From positions 434,001 through 498,000 of the forward strand of contig NZ_RJUO01000002.1 in assembly GCF_003752365.1 (NCBI RefSeq): DNA of 64,000 bases, read 5' to 3'. The first letter of the stretch is position 1, and every line of letters begins with the position of its first letter. The stretch is from Frondihabitans sp. PhB188. Its GTDB lineage: Bacteria; Actinomycetota; Actinomycetes; Actinomycetales; Microbacteriaceae. A model generated the notes under the pieces. The model did no database searches, was not told the DNA's origin, and worked only from the letters and a program-made list of their open reading frames with translations. Shown in pieces: positions 35,889 through 43,131 of this stretch. Both the position numbers and the translations under genes were made by a program.

Positions 35889-36590
35889 TCAGTCTCCTGG
35901 CGCAGGAACGTGCAGCGGTCGAAGCAGCCCGAGCAGTTCGCGCAACTCATGGATCGCCTCACCCGACCAGCCGGGGTCGGCGGCTCCCCCGTCGTTGCCG
36001 GGGTGGTCGAGCCAGATCGCCCGCATTCCGAGCGCCGCGGCGCCGGGAAGCTCGGTGCTGCCGCCGTCGCCGACGTAGACGCACTCCTCGGGCTCGACCC
36101 CGAGCACGTCGGTCGCAGCCCGGTACAGCCGGGCGTCGGGCTTCTTGACCCCGTGGACCGACGAGAAGGCTGCCGTCTGGAAGCGCTCCGCGAGCGCCGT
36201 GGTGGGCCAGACGACGGCCGTCTCGACGGAGCAGTCGCTGACCAGCGCGAGCGCGTAACCGCGGTCGCGGAGCTCGTCGAGCACCTCGAGGGCCCAGGTC
36301 TGCTCGAGCAGCGACGCGGTCATCCCCAGACGTCGACCGACGGCGCGCTCGACGGCGGCGTCGTCGGGTGAGCCGCCGAGGCGGCCGGCGAGGGTGCGGA
36401 GGGTCTCCTCGAGCGAGCCGAGGCGGCCGAGCGTGCGGTCCAGGAACGTGTCGCGGACGAGGTCGCAGAACGCGGTCGGGTCGACGCCGAGGTCGTCAGC
36501 GACCTGGAGCGACACCGCGTCGCGCGTCGCCCTCGTGCCACCCGGCGCGAGGGTGCCGTAGAGGTCGAAGAGGACGGCGCTGTATCCCAT
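35889..36590 (-). CDS. HAD-superfamily hydrolase
   Basis: A 233-residue HAD phosphatase. The nucleophile motif is LFDLYGTLAPGG; motif II Ser is in ALVSDCS, motif III Lys in VKKPDARLY, and motif IV in EECVYVGDGGSTEL. An alpha-helical cap lies between motifs I and II. Substrate unknown. It carries GGCGCAGGAACG, a near copy of the repeated 11-mer, at its 3' end. Confidence 0.87.
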   Translation of the reverse strand: MGYSAVLFDLYGTLAPGGTRATRDAVSLQVADDLGVDPTAFCDLVRDTFLDRTLGRLGSLEETLRTLAGRLGGSPDDAAVERAVGRRLGMTASLLEQTWALEVLDELRDRGYALALVSDCSVETAVVWPTTALAERFQTAAFSSVHGVKKPDARLYRAATDVLGVEPEECVYVGDGGSTELPGAAALGMRAIWLDHPGNDGGAADPGWSGEAIHELRELLGLLRPLHVPAPGD

Positions 36591-37087
36591 GCCCCCATGA
36601 TGCCCGATGACCCTGACGGCCGGGTCACGAAGGGGCTGCTCGGCATCACTTCGCCGGTGCCACCCCGTCCCGGTCGAGAGAGGCCTCCGTGAGATCGCCC
36701 TTCATCGGCGTGGTGCTCCTCAGCATCGGGGCGCAGGAACTGCCGTGGTACAGAACGCTGAGGGCAGCGGCCCTCGATCCGGGTTCGGTCGCCAACGAGA
36801 TGGTGCACACCGTCGGCCCCGCCTTCGCCGTGGCGGACTGGCTCCCGGCTGGTACGTGCACGCGTTCCTGATCCCCGGCCCCGCGACCCTCGCCACCGCC
36901 GGCCACCGAGCGAAGCGAGGTAGGCCCTGTCGTGGTCCCGCGCCACCGCCGGCCACCGAGCGAAGCGAGGTAGGCCACAGCGTCGAGCGAGCGCCAGCGA
37001 GCAAGACGCGTGCGAGCGAGAGCGAGCCGAAGGCGCTAGCACTGGCGTTGGTGAGCCGCGCCAGCGGCGAACAGGCAGAATCCAGTG
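36591..37087. other. 497-bp gene-free stretch with a duplicated 35-bp segment
   Basis: No convincing gene. Short open frames on both strands lack ribosome sites and family features. A 60-codon plus-strand frame at 36689-36871 that loses its frame near 36855 might be an eroded gene, but I cannot name it. Two identical 35-bp segments (36891-36925 and 36941-36975, period 50) contain GAGCGAAGCGAGG. One copy of the repeated 11-mer is at 36731. Confidence 0.6.
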
Positions 37088-37177
37088 CGGAGCCGGTGGG
37101 ATTTGAACCCACGGTGCCCAAAAAGGGCACTCCACCTTAGCAGGGTGGTGCACTAGGCCGAACTATGCGACAGCTCC
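37088..37177 (-). tRNA. tRNA-Ser (anticodon GCT)
   Basis: A 90-nt class II tRNA on the minus strand. Acceptor GGAGCTG/CGGCTCC, anticodon stem CCACC/GGTGG with loop CTGCTAA (anticodon GCT), and the long variable arm TGCCC-TTTTT-GGGCA typical of serine. CCA is not encoded. A TATAGT box at 37209-37214 on the minus strand, 32 nt upstream, may be its -10 element. Confidence 0.95.
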
Positions 37178-37311
37178 TCGGCGCCCGACTTGCGAGCGCA
37201 CGGCCTCCACTATAGCGGAGGCCGGGCGAGTTCCTGCGCCATGAGGTCGCTGACCCCGTGTCCGCATTAACGCGGACGTTTTTGCCCCCCGATCTGGGTG
37301 GGAATGTCCCC

Positions 37312-37340
37312 TTGTCCTCATTTGTGCGGACACCTAGAGT
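37312..37340 (+). promoter_or_regulatory. Consensus-like sigma-70 promoter in front of a structured RNA
   Basis: TTGTCC at 37312-37317, a 17-bp spacer and TAGAGT at 37335-37340 on the plus strand. No plus-strand protein gene follows for 1.8 kb, so the promoter should drive a non-coding transcript. An inverted GTGTCCGC (37258-37265) / GCGGACAC (37326-37333) pair brackets the -35 region. Confidence 0.55.
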
Positions 37341-37346
37341 TCTACT

Positions 37347-37494
37347 CACCAGCCCGTTCCACCCCGAGGCGCTCCCCAGTCTCGACGGCCCGAATCCGTC
37401 GAGTCGCGCCTGGAACGGATGTTCCGCCGTGCAGAGATGCCCGGACACGCAGCGCCCTGCGAGGCCGAACACCCCTGATCCCGGCCTCGCAGGG
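37347..37494 (+). ncRNA. Candidate structured small RNA ending in a terminator hairpin
   Basis: About 150 nt downstream of the promoter at 37312-37340. It can fold into a long hairpin: CCGTTCCA (37354-37361) with TGGAACGG (37411-37418), then GGCGC (37368-37372) with GCGCC (37406-37410), capped by CTCGACGG/CCGTCGAG (37381-37388, 37396-37403). GGAAC at 37412-37416 could alternatively pair with GTTCC at 37421-37425. A 13-bp hairpin (37455-37467/37482-37494) ends the unit. No open frame with a ribosome site lies inside. It does not match SRP RNA, tmRNA or 6S RNA motifs that I know. The 5' end is inferred. Confidence 0.5.
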
Positions 37495-37535
37495 TCTCAC
37501 TCCCGCTCATCCCCTGAGCGGTCGAGTGACTGAGG

Positions 37536-37566
37536 CCGCCCCGCGAGATGGTTACTCGCGGGGCGG
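37536..37566. terminator. Hairpin terminator of the LCP gene
   Basis: Perfect 12-bp stem CCGCCCCGCGAG / CTCGCGGGGCGG with a 7-nt loop, 19 bp past the LCP stop codon on the minus strand and facing the candidate sRNA. Confidence 0.75.
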
Positions 37567-37585
37567 ACCTCCCCTCAGGGAGCAC

Positions 37586-38935
37586 CTAGAACTTGTAGGC
37601 CACCGAGCAGGTCTTGTCGGCGGCCGTCTGACCGGTGAGGCCGCTGATCTGCGTCGTCTGAGACGGCGACGTCGTCGACGACGTCGCAGGAGCGGTCGGC
37701 GTCCCGGCGGCCCCGGACGACGGCGCCGCGGGCGTGGTGGCGGGAGACGTGGCGGTCGATCCGGAGGTGTCCTCCGAGCCGATGCCGGTCGAGCCCTCCG
37801 GGATAGTGAACTGCTTGTCGGCCTTGATCGCGTCGAACAGGAGCCCTGCTGTGTCCGTGTCGGGCTGGACCTTGCCCGAGTAGACGCCGGTGCCGGCGGT
37901 CGAGCCGGGGTACTGCACGAAGTTCACGTTGGCGAGCGGCAGGTCTTTGAGGGCGACGCCGATCTCGATCATGCGGCTGACGTTGTTGAGGCTGTTCGAG
38001 AGCGTCATGTTCTCGGTCGCCGCCTGCGCCAGCTTCAGGAGCTTGGCCGGGTTGCCCAGCACGCCCTTCGACTTGATCGTGCGGAGCATCGACGAGAGAT
38101 ACACCTGCTGGCTCGAGATGCGGCCGAGATCGGATCCGTCGCCGATGCTGTGGCGCGAGCGCAGGAAGGCGAGGGCGTCCTGCCCCTGCAGCGTGGTCGT
38201 GCCCGCCGGGATGTCGAGGCCCGTGTAGGTGTCGTGGATCGGCTTGTTGGCGCAGACCGGGACTCCGCCGATCGCGTTGGTCATCTCGATGACGCCGTTG
38301 AACGAGATCAGGCCGGCGAACGGGATGTCGAGGCCGGTGAGGCCCTTCACCGTCTGGACAACGCAGTTGAGGCCCCCGTACGAGTACGCGGTGTTGATCG
38401 GCTGCGCCGACATCGCGCTGGACGAGCCGGAGCCGTCCTCCTTCTTGCAGGACGGGATCGGAACGACGAGGTCGCGCGGGATGCTGACGGCCGTGGCATT
38501 GGTGTGGTCGGCCGACACGTGGAGCAGGATGTTGACGTCGTTGAGCGTCGCGTCCCGCTCGCCGAACTCGGTCGTGCTCTGCTTCGCGTCGTTGTCGGTG
38601 CCGACGATGAGGATGTTGAAGCCGCCCTGGTAGGCGCCGATGCCGGTGCCCTGGAGCGCCTTCTCGGTCTCCTCGCCCTGCAGGGCGACTCCGCTACCCA
38701 GATTGTCCTTCAGCTGCTTGATGGCGATCGCTCCCACGGAGACGCCGCTGACCAGCACGACGGCCGCGGCGATGGCGACGGACTTCAGCACGAACGCGCC
38801 GGATCCGCGGTGGCCGAGACGGCCGTGCCGGGCGAGGCCGGAGTCGGCGGGCGACGGGGTCGCAGGGGCCTCGGCGGCCTCCCGGGCTCGGCGTGCGGCA
38901 CGGCGGGGGCTCTCGGAGCGGTGGTTGTCGCTCAC
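37586..38935 (-). CDS. LCP (LytR-CpsA-Psr) family cell-wall ligase
   Basis: A 449-residue membrane protein. A basic cytoplasmic segment (1-45), one transmembrane helix (about 48-72) and the extracellular LCP domain with SIPRDLVVPIP, TNAIGGVPVC and the arginine motif RSRHSIGDGSDLGRISSQQ. A Ser/Thr/Pro/Ala-rich tail of about 70 residues ends in CSVAYKF. LCP proteins attach polymers such as teichoic acid or arabinogalactan to peptidoglycan. GTG start with GGAAAGGA upstream. Confidence 0.9.
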   Translation of the reverse strand: MSDNHRSESPRRAARRAREAAEAPATPSPADSGLARHGRLGHRGSGAFVLKSVAIAAAVVLVSGVSVGAIAIKQLKDNLGSGVALQGEETEKALQGTGIGAYQGGFNILIVGTDNDAKQSTTEFGERDATLNDVNILLHVSADHTNATAVSIPRDLVVPIPSCKKEDGSGSSSAMSAQPINTAYSYGGLNCVVQTVKGLTGLDIPFAGLISFNGVIEMTNAIGGVPVCANKPIHDTYTGLDIPAGTTTLQGQDALAFLRSRHSIGDGSDLGRISSQQVYLSSMLRTIKSKGVLGNPAKLLKLAQAATENMTLSNSLNNVSRMIEIGVALKDLPLANVNFVQYPGSTAGTGVYSGKVQPDTDTAGLLFDAIKADKQFTIPEGSTGIGSEDTSGSTATSPATTPAAPSSGAAGTPTAPATSSTTSPSQTTQISGLTGQTAADKTCSVAYKF

Positions 38936-39145
38936 GCGGGTCCTTTCCTCAGGCGGCGGCGCACACGTCGAAAGGCACCCGGGCCCGAATCGCCCGGTAC
39001 GACGCCGCGCCGCGCGGGGGCGGCAAGGCTCACGATTCTAGCCAGCAGCCATTGACCGCCGACGGGATTCGGAGGCGATCTGCAGAATGCCGCGGACTGC
39101 GGATTGGAGCTGTCCGCCGCGTGGAATCCCCGCCAGGATGGGGCG

Positions 39146-40057
39146 ATGACGCCGACCGACCGCCTCCGCGCCGCCCTCGTCGCGATCGTCTGGGGCGTCA
39201 ACTTCCCCGCCACGGCGCTGGCGCTCGAGCACTTCCCGCCGTTTTTGACCGTGGCCCTCCGCTTCGGGATCCTCGCGATACCGACCGTCCTGTTCGTGCC
39301 GAGGCCGGCGATCCCGGTGCGGTGGCTCCTCGCCGTCGGCACCTGTCTCGGCATCCTGCAGTTCGGCTTCCTCTACCTCGCCATGGACGCCGGCCTCGAC
39401 AGCGGTCTCGCATCCATCGTGGTCCAGGCGTCGGCACCCTTCACCGTGCTGATCGCCGGCGTGCTGCTCCGGGAGCGGATCACCCGCCGCCAGGCCATCG
39501 GGATCGGGGTGGCGGTGGTGGGGCTCGCCTCGATCGCGGTGCACCGGGCGCAGGTGGCGGAGTTCCTGCCCCTGGCCCTGGGTCTGTGCGGTGCTCTCGG
39601 CTGGGCGCTCGGCAACGTGGCGTCGCGCAGGGCGGCGGCCCCGAACGCCCTGCACCTGACGCTGTGGATGTCGGTCGTTCCGCCTCTGCCGATGCTGGCG
39701 CTGTCGCTGCTGTTCGAGGGGCCGGGCAGGATCGGGCGGTCGCTGTCGACGGCCTTGACGCTCGACGCGCTCCCGGCGGTGCTCGGGCTGCTGTACGTGA
39801 TCCTGTTCGCGACGGTGCTCGGCTACGGGCTCTGGAACGGCCTGCTCGCGAAGTACCCGTCGTCGCAGGTCGCGCCGTTCTCGATGCTGGTGCCGGTGAT
39901 CGGCGTGCTGGCGTCGTGGCTCGCCTTCGGGCAGGTGCCCGACCTCGCCGAGCTGATCGGCGGCGCCTTCGTGGTGGGCGGGGTGCTGTTCGCCTCGCTC
40001 TCGCGCGCCCGGCGAAAGTCCATACGGGGGAATGGAAAACCGGCGACTACGGTTTGA
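39146..40057 (+). CDS. EamA-family (DMT) transporter
   Basis: A 303-residue membrane protein with ten hydrophobic segments in two EamA repeats (ALVAIVWGVNFPATALALE; GLCGALGWALGNVASRRAA). Such carriers export or import small metabolites such as amino acids. ATG 39146 is preceded by GGATGGGG. It ends 25 bp before pnuC. Substrate unknown. Confidence 0.88.
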   Translation: MTPTDRLRAALVAIVWGVNFPATALALEHFPPFLTVALRFGILAIPTVLFVPRPAIPVRWLLAVGTCLGILQFGFLYLAMDAGLDSGLASIVVQASAPFTVLIAGVLLRERITRRQAIGIGVAVVGLASIAVHRAQVAEFLPLALGLCGALGWALGNVASRRAAAPNALHLTLWMSVVPPLPMLALSLLFEGPGRIGRSLSTALTLDALPAVLGLLYVILFATVLGYGLWNGLLAKYPSSQVAPFSMLVPVIGVLASWLAFGQVPDLAELIGGAFVVGGVLFASLSRARRKSIRGNGKPATTV

Positions 40058-40082
40058 CCCTGGCGACCCTCCGGGAGGAATC

Positions 40083-40763
40083 ATGAGCGCCATCCACTGG
40101 CTCTTCGACGCGCAGTTCACGGTCGGCAACCAGGCCGTGCTCTGGCGCGAGGTGATCGGCAACCTCTTCGGCCTGATCAGCGCGCTCGGCGGCATGCGCC
40201 GCAAGGTGTGGGCCTGGCCCATCGGCATCCTGGGCAACGCCCTGCTCTTCACGGTGTTCATGGGCGCCGTGTTCGACACGCCCCACCCGGTGAACCTGCT
40301 GGGGCAGGCCGGCCGCCAGATCATGTTCATCATCGTCTCCGTCTACGGCTGGTACCGCTGGCAGGGGCGCAGGAACTCCGGCGCCACCGCCGTCGAGCCC
40401 CGCTGGGCCGGGGCCCGCTCCCGCGTCCTCCTCCTCGTCGCGCTCGTCGGGGGCACCGCCGTGCTCACGCCGATCTTCACCGCCCTCGGCTCGTACGCTC
40501 CCGTCTGGGCCGACGCGTGGATCTTCACGGGGTCTCTGCTCGCCACCTACGGCATGGCCAAGGGGTGGGTCGAGTTCTGGCTGATCTGGGTCGCCGTCGA
40601 CATCGTCGGCGTCCCGCTGCTGCTGAGCGCGGGGCTCTGGGCGTCGGGGCTCATGTACATCGTCTACGGCGTCTTCACCCTGACCGGCTTCTTCGTCTGG
40701 CGGCGCACCCGCCGGCTGGCCGACCTGCCGGTCATGCCCGACCCGGCGCCCGTCGCGCGCTGA
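40083..40763 (+). CDS. pnuC: Nicotinamide riboside transporter PnuC
   Basis: A 226-residue membrane protein with about seven helices and PnuC motifs (VLWREVIGNLFGLISALGG, WPIGILGNALLF, WVEFWLIWVAVDIVGVPLL). It imports nicotinamide riboside or a related vitamin. ATG 40083 follows GGGAGGAA at 5-6 nt, better than upstream in-frame starts inside the EamA gene. One copy of the repeated 11-mer (40367-40377) is inside the coding sequence. Confidence 0.88.
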   Translation: MSAIHWLFDAQFTVGNQAVLWREVIGNLFGLISALGGMRRKVWAWPIGILGNALLFTVFMGAVFDTPHPVNLLGQAGRQIMFIIVSVYGWYRWQGRRNSGATAVEPRWAGARSRVLLLVALVGGTAVLTPIFTALGSYAPVWADAWIFTGSLLATYGMAKGWVEFWLIWVAVDIVGVPLLLSAGLWASGLMYIVYGVFTLTGFFVWRRTRRLADLPVMPDPAPVAR

Positions 40764-40876
40764 CAGGTCGGCCCGCAGCGCGAGGGCGGGTCTACTGTTG
40801 GGATCGACCAAGAATCATGTCCGTGGGGGGCGAGATGCTTCGCGAGCCCCGGCAGCCGTCCCGTGAAGGCACTCCC

Positions 40877-41677
40877 GTGAAGATCAGCCGTACCGCCCGC
40901 CTCTTCGTCCTCGTCGCCTCGGCCGCCATCGCCGCGGCCGGGCTCACCTCGTGCTCGTCGCCGTCGACGCCGAGTGCGGGCGACTCCTCAGCCCCGGCAA
41001 GCACGCCGACCCCGACCGCCGACGCGAAGACCTACACGTCCGACGACCTGACTGCGCTGATGACGGCCGTCAAGCCGAAAGTCGGCTCCAGCGCCAAGCT
41101 CTACGACAACGCCGCTCTCAAGGCGGCCAACACCTCGGCCGCCGGCAGCTCGCCGCTCTCGACCCTCCTCGACCAGAGCGGCGTCACGATCGCGCCCGAG
41201 TCGTGCAAGACCAAGCTCAAGGCCGGCCTCGGCATCACGGCCCCGGCCGACAGCGTGGGAGCCGCCCTCGTCGACGGCACCAGCACCGTCTCCGTCGCCA
41301 CGGTCGCGGGCAAGGCGCTGCCCAGCGCGATCACGAGCGGCGACACCGAGTCGAAGGTCGACGACCTGATCTCGGCGTGCGGCAAGATCACCCTCACCGT
41401 CCAGGGGCAGTCGATCACCATCGCGCTGAAGAAGGGCACGGCCTCGACCGACGCCGACCGCACGATCGACCTCGAGGAGACCATCACGCTCCCGTCGTCG
41501 GCCGGCGCCGCGGCGGGTGACGCGACCTTCAGCGCCATCACGGCGGTCCAGGGCAACCTGCTCATCTCGTCGACGGGAATCACGAAGTCGACGATCTCGA
41601 GCTTCCCGAAGCCGGCCGCCGACGCGCTGACCCCGGCCGACGCCGTCGACGCCGTCGTCGCCGAGGCCGCGAAGTAG
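40877..41677 (+). CDS. Secreted lipoprotein of unknown function
   Basis: A 266-residue lipoprotein. GTG 40877 gives a clean signal (VKISRTARLFVLV, then an Ala-rich core and lipobox LTSC) and has GAAGG upstream; starts at 40817 or 40835 would place an odd segment before it. The mature part starts with a Ser/Thr/Pro linker, followed by two repeated beta-rich segments with one conserved Cys each (APESCKTKL, ISACGKITL). I recognise no family. Confidence 0.75.
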   Translation: MKISRTARLFVLVASAAIAAAGLTSCSSPSTPSAGDSSAPASTPTPTADAKTYTSDDLTALMTAVKPKVGSSAKLYDNAALKAANTSAAGSSPLSTLLDQSGVTIAPESCKTKLKAGLGITAPADSVGAALVDGTSTVSVATVAGKALPSAITSGDTESKVDDLISACGKITLTVQGQSITIALKKGTASTDADRTIDLEETITLPSSAGAAAGDATFSAITAVQGNLLISSTGITKSTISSFPKPAADALTPADAVDAVVAEAAK

Positions 41678-41745
41678 GGCTCGATGCGGAGGGCGCACAG
41701 CATCGTGTGACGCCGACGACACACAGCGGGCGTACCGTTGCGCGA

Positions 41746-43131
41746 GTGACCCGTCCAACTGAGGCAACGGTCGGCGAGCTCCGCGCAGCGGGGCACGTCC
41801 AGAAGACCCTTCGTGCCGAAATCCGTGACAACCTGCTCGCCGCTCTCCGTGAAGGCCGTGACCCCTGGCCCGGCCTCCACGGCTTCGAATCCACCGTCAT
41901 CCCGCAGCTCGAGCGTGCTCTGATCGCCGGGCACGACATCGTGCTCCTCGGCGAGCGCGGCCAGGGCAAGACGCGGATCCTCCGCACCATGGCCGGCCTG
42001 CTCGACGAGTGGTCGCCGGTGATTGCCGGCTCCGAGCTCGGCGAGCACCCGTACGAGCCGATCACGTCCGAGAGCATCCGACGCGCCGCCGAGCTCGCCG
42101 ACCTGCTGCCGGTCGAGTGGCGGAGCCGCTCGGAGCGGTACGTCGAGAAGCTCGCGACCCCCGACACGAGCGTCGCTGACCTCATCGGCGATGTCGATCC
42201 CATGAAGGTGGCCGAGGGCCGCAGCCTCGGCGACCCCGAGACGATCCACTTCGGGCTCATCCCCCGCAGTCACCGCGGCATCGTCGCCATCAACGAGCTG
42301 CCCGACCTGGCCGAGCGCATCCAGGTCGCCATGCTCAACGTCATGGAGGAGCGCGACATCCAGATCCGCGGCTACGTCCTGCGGCTCCCGCTCGACGTGC
42401 TGGTGATGGCGAGCGCGAACCCCGAGGACTACACGAACCGCGGCCGCATCATCACGCCGCTGAAAGACCGGTTCGGCGCCGAGATCCGCACGCACTACCC
42501 GACCGAGCTCGACGACGAGATCGCGGTGATCCTGCAGGAGGCCGATCTGGTGGCCGAAGTTCCTGCTTACCTGATCGAGATCCTGGCCCGGTTCACCCGG
42601 GCCCTGCGGGAGTCGAGCGCCGTCGACCAGCGCAGCGGCGTCAGCGCCCGATTCGCGATCGCCGGGGCCGAGACCATCGCGGCGGCGGCGCTGCACCGCG
42701 CCAGCCGCCAGGGCGAGCCCGAGGCGGTGGCCAGGCCGATCGACCTCGAGACGGCGGTCGACGTGCTCGGCGGCAAGATCGAGTTCGAGTCGGGCGAGGA
42801 GGGGCGTGAAGACGAGATCCTCGACCACCTCCTGCGGACGGCCACGGCCGAGGCAGTGCGCGCGCACTTCCGCGGCATCGATTTCGGGATGCTCGTCGAC
42901 GCGCTCGAGGCCGGGACGATGGTGACCACCGGCGAGCAGGTGACGGCGCGCGACTTCCTGGCGGGCCTGCCGTCGCTGGGCGAGTCCGAGATCTACGACG
43001 ACGTCTGCGAACGGCTCGACGCGAAGACCGACGGCGAGAAGGCCGGCGCGATCGAGCTGGCCCTCGAGGGGCTCTACCTCGCGCGCCGAGTGAGCAAGGA
43101 GACCGGCGGAGGCGAGGCCATCTATGGCTAG
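41746..43131 (+). CDS. AAA+ ATPase (MoxR / magnesium-chelatase I-like)
   Basis: A 461-residue AAA+ protein. Walker A is GERGQGKT (near residue 70), the Walker B region GIVAINELPDL (Asn where most AAA+ proteins have Asp), sensor 1 VMASANPED and an arginine-finger region DRFGAEIRTHYP. GTG 41746 is favoured over GTG 41707 because TACCGT stands exactly 7 nt upstream (leaderless). The stop overlaps the start of the VWA gene. Mycobacterial counterparts are annotated as putative magnesium chelatase; the pair more likely acts as a MoxR-type chaperone. Confidence 0.87.
   Translation: MTRPTEATVGELRAAGHVQKTLRAEIRDNLLAALREGRDPWPGLHGFESTVIPQLERALIAGHDIVLLGERGQGKTRILRTMAGLLDEWSPVIAGSELGEHPYEPITSESIRRAAELADLLPVEWRSRSERYVEKLATPDTSVADLIGDVDPMKVAEGRSLGDPETIHFGLIPRSHRGIVAINELPDLAERIQVAMLNVMEERDIQIRGYVLRLPLDVLVMASANPEDYTNRGRIITPLKDRFGAEIRTHYPTELDDEIAVILQEADLVAEVPAYLIEILARFTRALRESSAVDQRSGVSARFAIAGAETIAAAALHRASRQGEPEAVARPIDLETAVDVLGGKIEFESGEEGREDEILDHLLRTATAEAVRAHFRGIDFGMLVDALEAGTMVTTGEQVTARDFLAGLPSLGESEIYDDVCERLDAKTDGEKAGAIELALEGLYLARRVSKETGGGEAIYG

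Noticed and set aside
36607-37140. A 177-codon plus-strand frame ending in PVGFEPTVP
   Set aside because: Its end is translated tRNA-Ser antisense sequence and the middle is a 35-bp direct repeat; not a gene.
37347-37494. Assigning the candidate RNA to SRP RNA or 6C RNA
   Set aside because: The apical loop lacks the SRP GGAAG motif, and the loops do not contain the C-runs expected of 6C RNA.
37298-39055. A 585-codon plus-strand open frame antisense to the LCP gene
   Set aside because: The LCP frame has clear domain motifs; the antisense frame would read through the sRNA and both hairpins.
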